From: Neurospora tetraspora | Taxonomy: Eukaryota > Ascomycota > Sordariomycetes > Sordariales > Sordariaceae | DNA: 64,000 nucleotides | NCBI RefSeq assembly: GCF_033439725.1 | Contig: NW_026944387.1 | Coordinates: 4,550,969-4,614,968, forward strand | Direction: 5' to 3' | Part shown: positions 59,896 through 64,000 of the stretch, piece after piece | Position numbering within the stretch: the stretch's first letter is position 1 | Layout of the letters: each line of letters starts with the position of its first letter | The notes under the pieces: model-generated | Seen by the model: only the letters and a program-made list of their open reading frames with translations | What the model was told of the DNA's origin: nothing | Databases searched by the model: none | Translations under genes and position numbers: made by a program

Positions 59896-62547
59896 TCATG
59901 TTCCATTCAGGTACTTGCACCTGTCCATATTACCATCCATGTTGTTTCCCCACCATGTCTTTGCAATAAGTCCAGTCAGTAAACAAACATCGATAAGAAA
60001 AACGGGGACGTATTGGAAGCTAGAAAGTACTCACCGGGAAGTCTCTGGCTTTGCCACTGCCGCCCGCCACTGCAAAGGTGAGGATGAAGATGATCAAGGA
60101 ACAACCACCGGCTATGGCCGCCGCAAAAATGTTGTTCCACTTGGCGAACAGCACAGGCTTGTAACGACGGAGATAGCCCTGAGCGAAGAAGCCAAACACA
60201 AAGTATGCCAAAAGCGAAGAGTTGATACCGACGGACAACCAACCGAGCCAAGTGCAGATGATAAATGTGTTGAAGTAGTTGAGCTTGAGTTGAGGGAAGT
60301 ACTTGTGGCCTGGATATTGCATCTGTTAGTATCAAGGACTTGATCGCCCATCTGGGGATAATTTGGCTGACTGACCGATCCAAAATGGCATTGGGGCAAA
60401 GATTCCGAAGAACAGCCCCATTGGCACCATCCAGTACGTTCCGTGACGTCCGCTGTGGTACCTGGTGTCAGCACACATCTCAGACATGTCAATGACACGA
60501 TCAGACTCAACTTACAAAATCTCATTGGCCGCACCTCCCCAAGCCACCGCCTGCGCATTGAAGGTTTGTACATTCTGACCAGACCAAATGTTGGTGCCCT
60601 GAACGGACAACAGAATCTCACGCCGATTATCCACGATACTGTTCATCATGACCCAGTTGAACACTGAGCCAGCACATGTTCCAAGGATCTGCGCAAGAAA
60701 GGTAGCTCTGGGTGGGAGCTTCGCATATTGTGCCAACTTGAGATCGCCCAACATCTGGATGGCTTGCACCAGGGCATTGGATCCATAGAGGGTAAACATC
60801 ATGTTTGCTACCGGTCTGCGAGGAACCATGTAAGCACCAATCATCTGGACCGCACTTGTAGGTTGATAGTAGAACCCAACAATGCCATACATGCACGCAA
60901 ACATAACGGTCAAGATCCAGGCCAGAAGGACGGCAAGGAGGAAGGCCCACCAGGGAAGACCAGTCTTTTGCTGGTAACAGCAGATGAGGCCAATCAAGAT
61001 TGAGATGGCCAGGATGCTGAAATACCAAAATGATGGCACCTCCTTGTAGGCACGCATGGCGGCGTAATGGGGGTCCCCTTCGGTGCCGGGATATTCTTTG
61101 CGAGGGGTGTCTGCGTCAGAGGTGAAGCTCTTCCAGAAGGATGAGTTGAACCGATGGTGCCATGTCCCGACTTTCTTGATGTTTTGCTTCAAGGCTGAAG
61201 GCCGGAAAGGAGCGAAGATGAACTTGACGTCATGCCAGTTCCAAAGCAGGACATGTACCACAGCTGCCGTAACGCCCATGTTCATCACCAGCAAACTCAA
61301 AGCTTGACTAGTAGCAAACCTGGGAAGCCCATAGGCCTGCAAAGCAGCTGGATCCACCTCGTTGTCTGGACCCAAGATTTGTGTCTGGTCATAGAGGGTC
61401 CCATTGGAAGTGAACAAATCCTGCGCCATGAAGGGGAATTTCTTCGCATCCCAGAGATTGTAGTAGTAAGCGCCCACGGTCAAAGCAATACCAACGACGT
61501 AGCCGATGAGTTCATTGACCAATGTATTCATGGGCAGAGTAAACTCTTTTTCTCCGATGTACTGCCAGTCCATGCACCAGCTAAGGAAGCCCATGCCCTC
61601 GTTTCCATTGGATCCTCCGAACAGGCGCGTGAAGAAGGCCGAGTTCTGGTTGGCGAGACAGAAGATGGAAATTCCAGTGGTGAGAGGAAACATCCATTGA
61701 GGCACAATCTCCCAGACCATGACAGCCAAGCAGATGCACCAGAAGATTTTGAGTCGTTTCTTCGCGAGATCCTTGTTCAAGTGCATCGACTGGAATAGTG
61801 CGGCATTTGGAAGCTGTGATGGCCAGACAAATTTGGTGGGGTAGATGAAAGCTTTGCGTATGCCACCGAGAAGGCCATACCCAATGCACTGCGAGGAGAA
61901 CAGCATGAAGATGGCCGACGCTGCGTTTGGCTGATGACCGTAGTATAGAGACTGGGCGGCAAGTTGTTCGGTTCCGAGGGCACAGGTGGCGGCAGAGCTG
62001 GCCATAATGACGATGAAAACGTGTTCCTTCTGGGTGAACGGCCCCGGGTTGAGGAAACGGCCAACAGGACCCCAGCGAGGGATCAAGACAGTGGCCTCTC
62101 CAAGGCAGTAGGCGATCATGATCAGAAACACGATGCTCACGTTGACCGTTTGTGGCTTGAAGTAGAAGATCTCGGCGAGAACAGCACCAAAGGCCGACAA
62201 GCCTATCCCAAGGAAGAAGGCCCGGAAGGTGTAGATTCTCTGGGTCGGGTCATCGGATGTGTCGAGGGTCTTGGTGACCAGCTGTAAAGGAGTGTCGAGT
62301 GTGGTGTCTGCGGTGATCTCTGGATGAATCGTTTGTCAGTTCACGATAACATCACAACCAGGGACATATCGGAAAGGCGCTCACCAGCAGACTCGACATC
62401 AATGCTGCCATCTTTCGCTATGGCAGCAGTCTTGGTATCAATACCATCGGTAGAACTGGTTGGTGCCGCAAATAGGATGTCGTGCTTCTCGTCCAGTTCG
62501 CGCAGGTCACCGGCTGGTGCGGGCTTGCTTTCCACGGTGCCGTCCAT
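59896..62547 (-). CDS. OPT-family oligopeptide transporter
   Basis: Five exons on the minus strand (62547-62385, 62319-60516, 60461-60376, 60309-60035, 59958-59896) join in frame to about 796 residues, normal for the family. All four introns are GT...AG. The N-terminal about 75 residues are cytosolic; about 16 membrane segments follow. The family signature N-P-G-P-F-T-Q-K-E-H is present (usually N-P-G-P-F-N-x-K-E-H). The C-terminus ends with the conserved F-P-T-W-W-G-N-N segment, which confirms the last small exon. OPT proteins carry small peptides, glutathione or metal chelates with protons across membranes. It is the most telomeric gene. A link to the peptide locus is suggested only by position and substrate class. 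Confidence 0.95.
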
Positions 62548-62559
62548 GGTCACTGGCAA

Positions 62560-63832
62560 GGAACTTGTTGCGCGTGGCCAAAGGAAACGGGGAAATGGAC
62601 GAGGAGCTCTAGGTGGGATTAAGGACCATATAAGGTGAGGGTGAGCTTAGGGTGAGAGACATGTACATGCAAATGTCTCGAGCATGTCGCAAGATAAGAC
62701 CATAATACCGGCGTGTCATGGTTAGGTAAGGACAGAGATGCCCGGAGGTCAATGTCTCGCAACATTGGGTCCCAACATTGTAGATTGACGATGCCGTTCT
62801 ACCTGCCGTTTTAGTCGATGTCCCGCGGGGGCGATCATCAACGAGGCGGGAGGAGGGAACGAGGGAAACCAACGAGTGACGGGAAGTTCCGCTGTCCAAG
62901 TGGTCGCACTCGGCGGTCGTGCACCGACATGGGCAGGAGCTGCGTTGCATGCATCAGGATGAGGTCAAACCTGCAGGCGCGGCTGGAGAGTGCGAGCATG
63001 CACTTAGGTACCATCGTCGCCATCAAATGATCGGTGCCGGAATGTCTAAACCGAACCTGGCAGGTGTTAACACGGATATGCAGGGAAGCCGCCTCTGGCA
63101 ATAACGGATCATTAGCCGGAGACGGGCAAGAGTTGCATCATGGTTGAGATAAGCTTTTGGGCTGCATTTTGCGGTCCACATCGCTCGCGTGCGAACCAAC
63201 GAACTGTCCGATTCCCAATAATGTTACGTTCGCCATCGACCAATTCGCGACGAGATAGGCAGGAGCTGCCAAGTTTAACAAGTCGGTTCCAAATCGCCGG
63301 TAGCACGGTGCGACATAGAGCTAAAATATTGCGTGCGTGACATTCGAAATAGAATGATCGTTGAGAATGAGAGCGATTGAAGGCCGAGGTTTGTTGGGGA
63401 CGGAGAAGCGCCAAAGGATCCACTTTGCTCCGGGAGGGCCTACCTTTCCCGGCTATCCCCCGCTTCCGTACGGCCGGAGAGTTCAGTCTCCCTTATTGGT
63501 CTCAATCCCTCACGTAGAGGACTTAGACGCCGAAGAGGAGTAATACCGGAATCGGTGTCTCGAACTCCCCTCCTTTTGTCCCGTATTAAATGGTAGCTAC
63601 AACTCGTTTGTAGTAAAGTTAAAGTAGCATTGGAAACAAATTAAATATTTATAGTAAATAAAATAGTCTTCCTTTGGGCGGAGCCAAATCCAAGTAAGAT
63701 AGTAAAGCGCCTACGAATCTACATTTTAAGCTGCGAAAAGCTAGATCTATATATATCCTGTAACCCGTATGCTAAGACGGGAAGCTACTTAGTGCTTAGA
63801 CTTCTATTTAGGAGCTTTACAAAGTAGCAGGG
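62560..63832. other. Subtelomeric spacer
   Basis: No gene recognised. A 60-codon GC-rich ORF at 63361-63543 has no family. From about 63560 the sequence becomes more AT-rich up to the telomere. I see no telomere-linked helicase and no subtelomeric repeat array. Confidence 0.6.
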
Positions 63833-64000
63833 TTAGGGTTAGGGTTAGGGTTAGGGTTAGGGTTAGGGTTAGGGTTAGGGTTAGGGTTAGGGTTAGGGTT
63901 AGGGTTAGGGTTAGGGTTAGGGTTAGGGTTAGGGTTAGGGTTAGGGTTAGGGTTAGGGTTAGGGTTAGGGTTAGGGTTAGGGTTAGGGTTAGGGTTAGGG
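63833..64000 (+). repeat. Telomere, (TTAGGG)28
   Basis: 168 bp of 28 perfect TTAGGG units reaching the last base, with the G-rich strand running 5' to 3' outward. This marks the physical right end of the chromosome. Confidence 0.98.

Noticed and set aside
63361-63543. 60-codon GC-rich ORF near the telomere
   Set aside because: Too short, with no family. It does not resemble a telomere-linked helicase.
1-64000. CRISPR arrays, tRNA and rRNA genes
   Set aside because: None seen. Regular repeats present are coding minisatellites, LTRs or the telomere. I could not run a tRNA search, so a tRNA could be missed.

Overview
The window is the right-hand end of a chromosome from a filamentous ascomycete (Pezizomycotina; a sordariomycete is my best guess). 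It ends in 28 perfect TTAGGG repeats. Genes have short GT...AG introns of about 60-95 nt, often with CTNAC-like branch sites. A CBM1-bearing xylanase and fungus-specific families (UstYa/DUF3328, DUF7580, C2H2 acuF-like) are present. Long AT-rich, TpA-rich, stop-riddled blocks look like transposons mutated by RIP (repeat-induced point mutation). The species cannot be named from sequence alone.

Layout. 1-1577: 3' part of a RIP-mutated Ty1/copia element. 2796-19466: gene-rich island with an NRPS-like A-T-R reductase, an MFS sugar transporter, a small secreted repeat protein, a GH10-CBM1 xylanase, a DUF7580 protein and a C2H2 zinc-finger protein. 19467-37885: AT-rich block holding two copies of one Mutator-like (MULE) transposon. 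One copy carries a 701-bp MITE of the same family; the other is split by a 7.5-kb Ty3/gypsy element. 37886-62559: second gene island, interrupted by a complete 5.55-kb copia element (40228-45777). 62560-63832: subtelomeric spacer. 63833-64000: telomere.

The most interesting part is the second island. It holds a candidate dikaritin-type RiPP (ribosomally made, post-translationally modified peptide) locus. A secreted precursor at 51293-51772 has six repeats of the core Y-V-W-(G/A)-S-R-G. It lies close to two intact UstYa-family genes (46457-47467 and 49151-50034) and a third one carrying a frameshift (38935-39857). A GNAT acetyltransferase sits among them. A secreted M28 aminopeptidase and an OPT oligopeptide transporter lie telomere-proximal. 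I infer that the precursor is secreted and cut by Kex2-like and dipeptidyl proteases, and that UstYa proteins oxidatively crosslink the Tyr/Trp core. The peptidase and transporter may trim or move the peptide, but their membership is only positional. A Na+/H+ antiporter pseudogene lies between them, so the subtelomere is also decaying.
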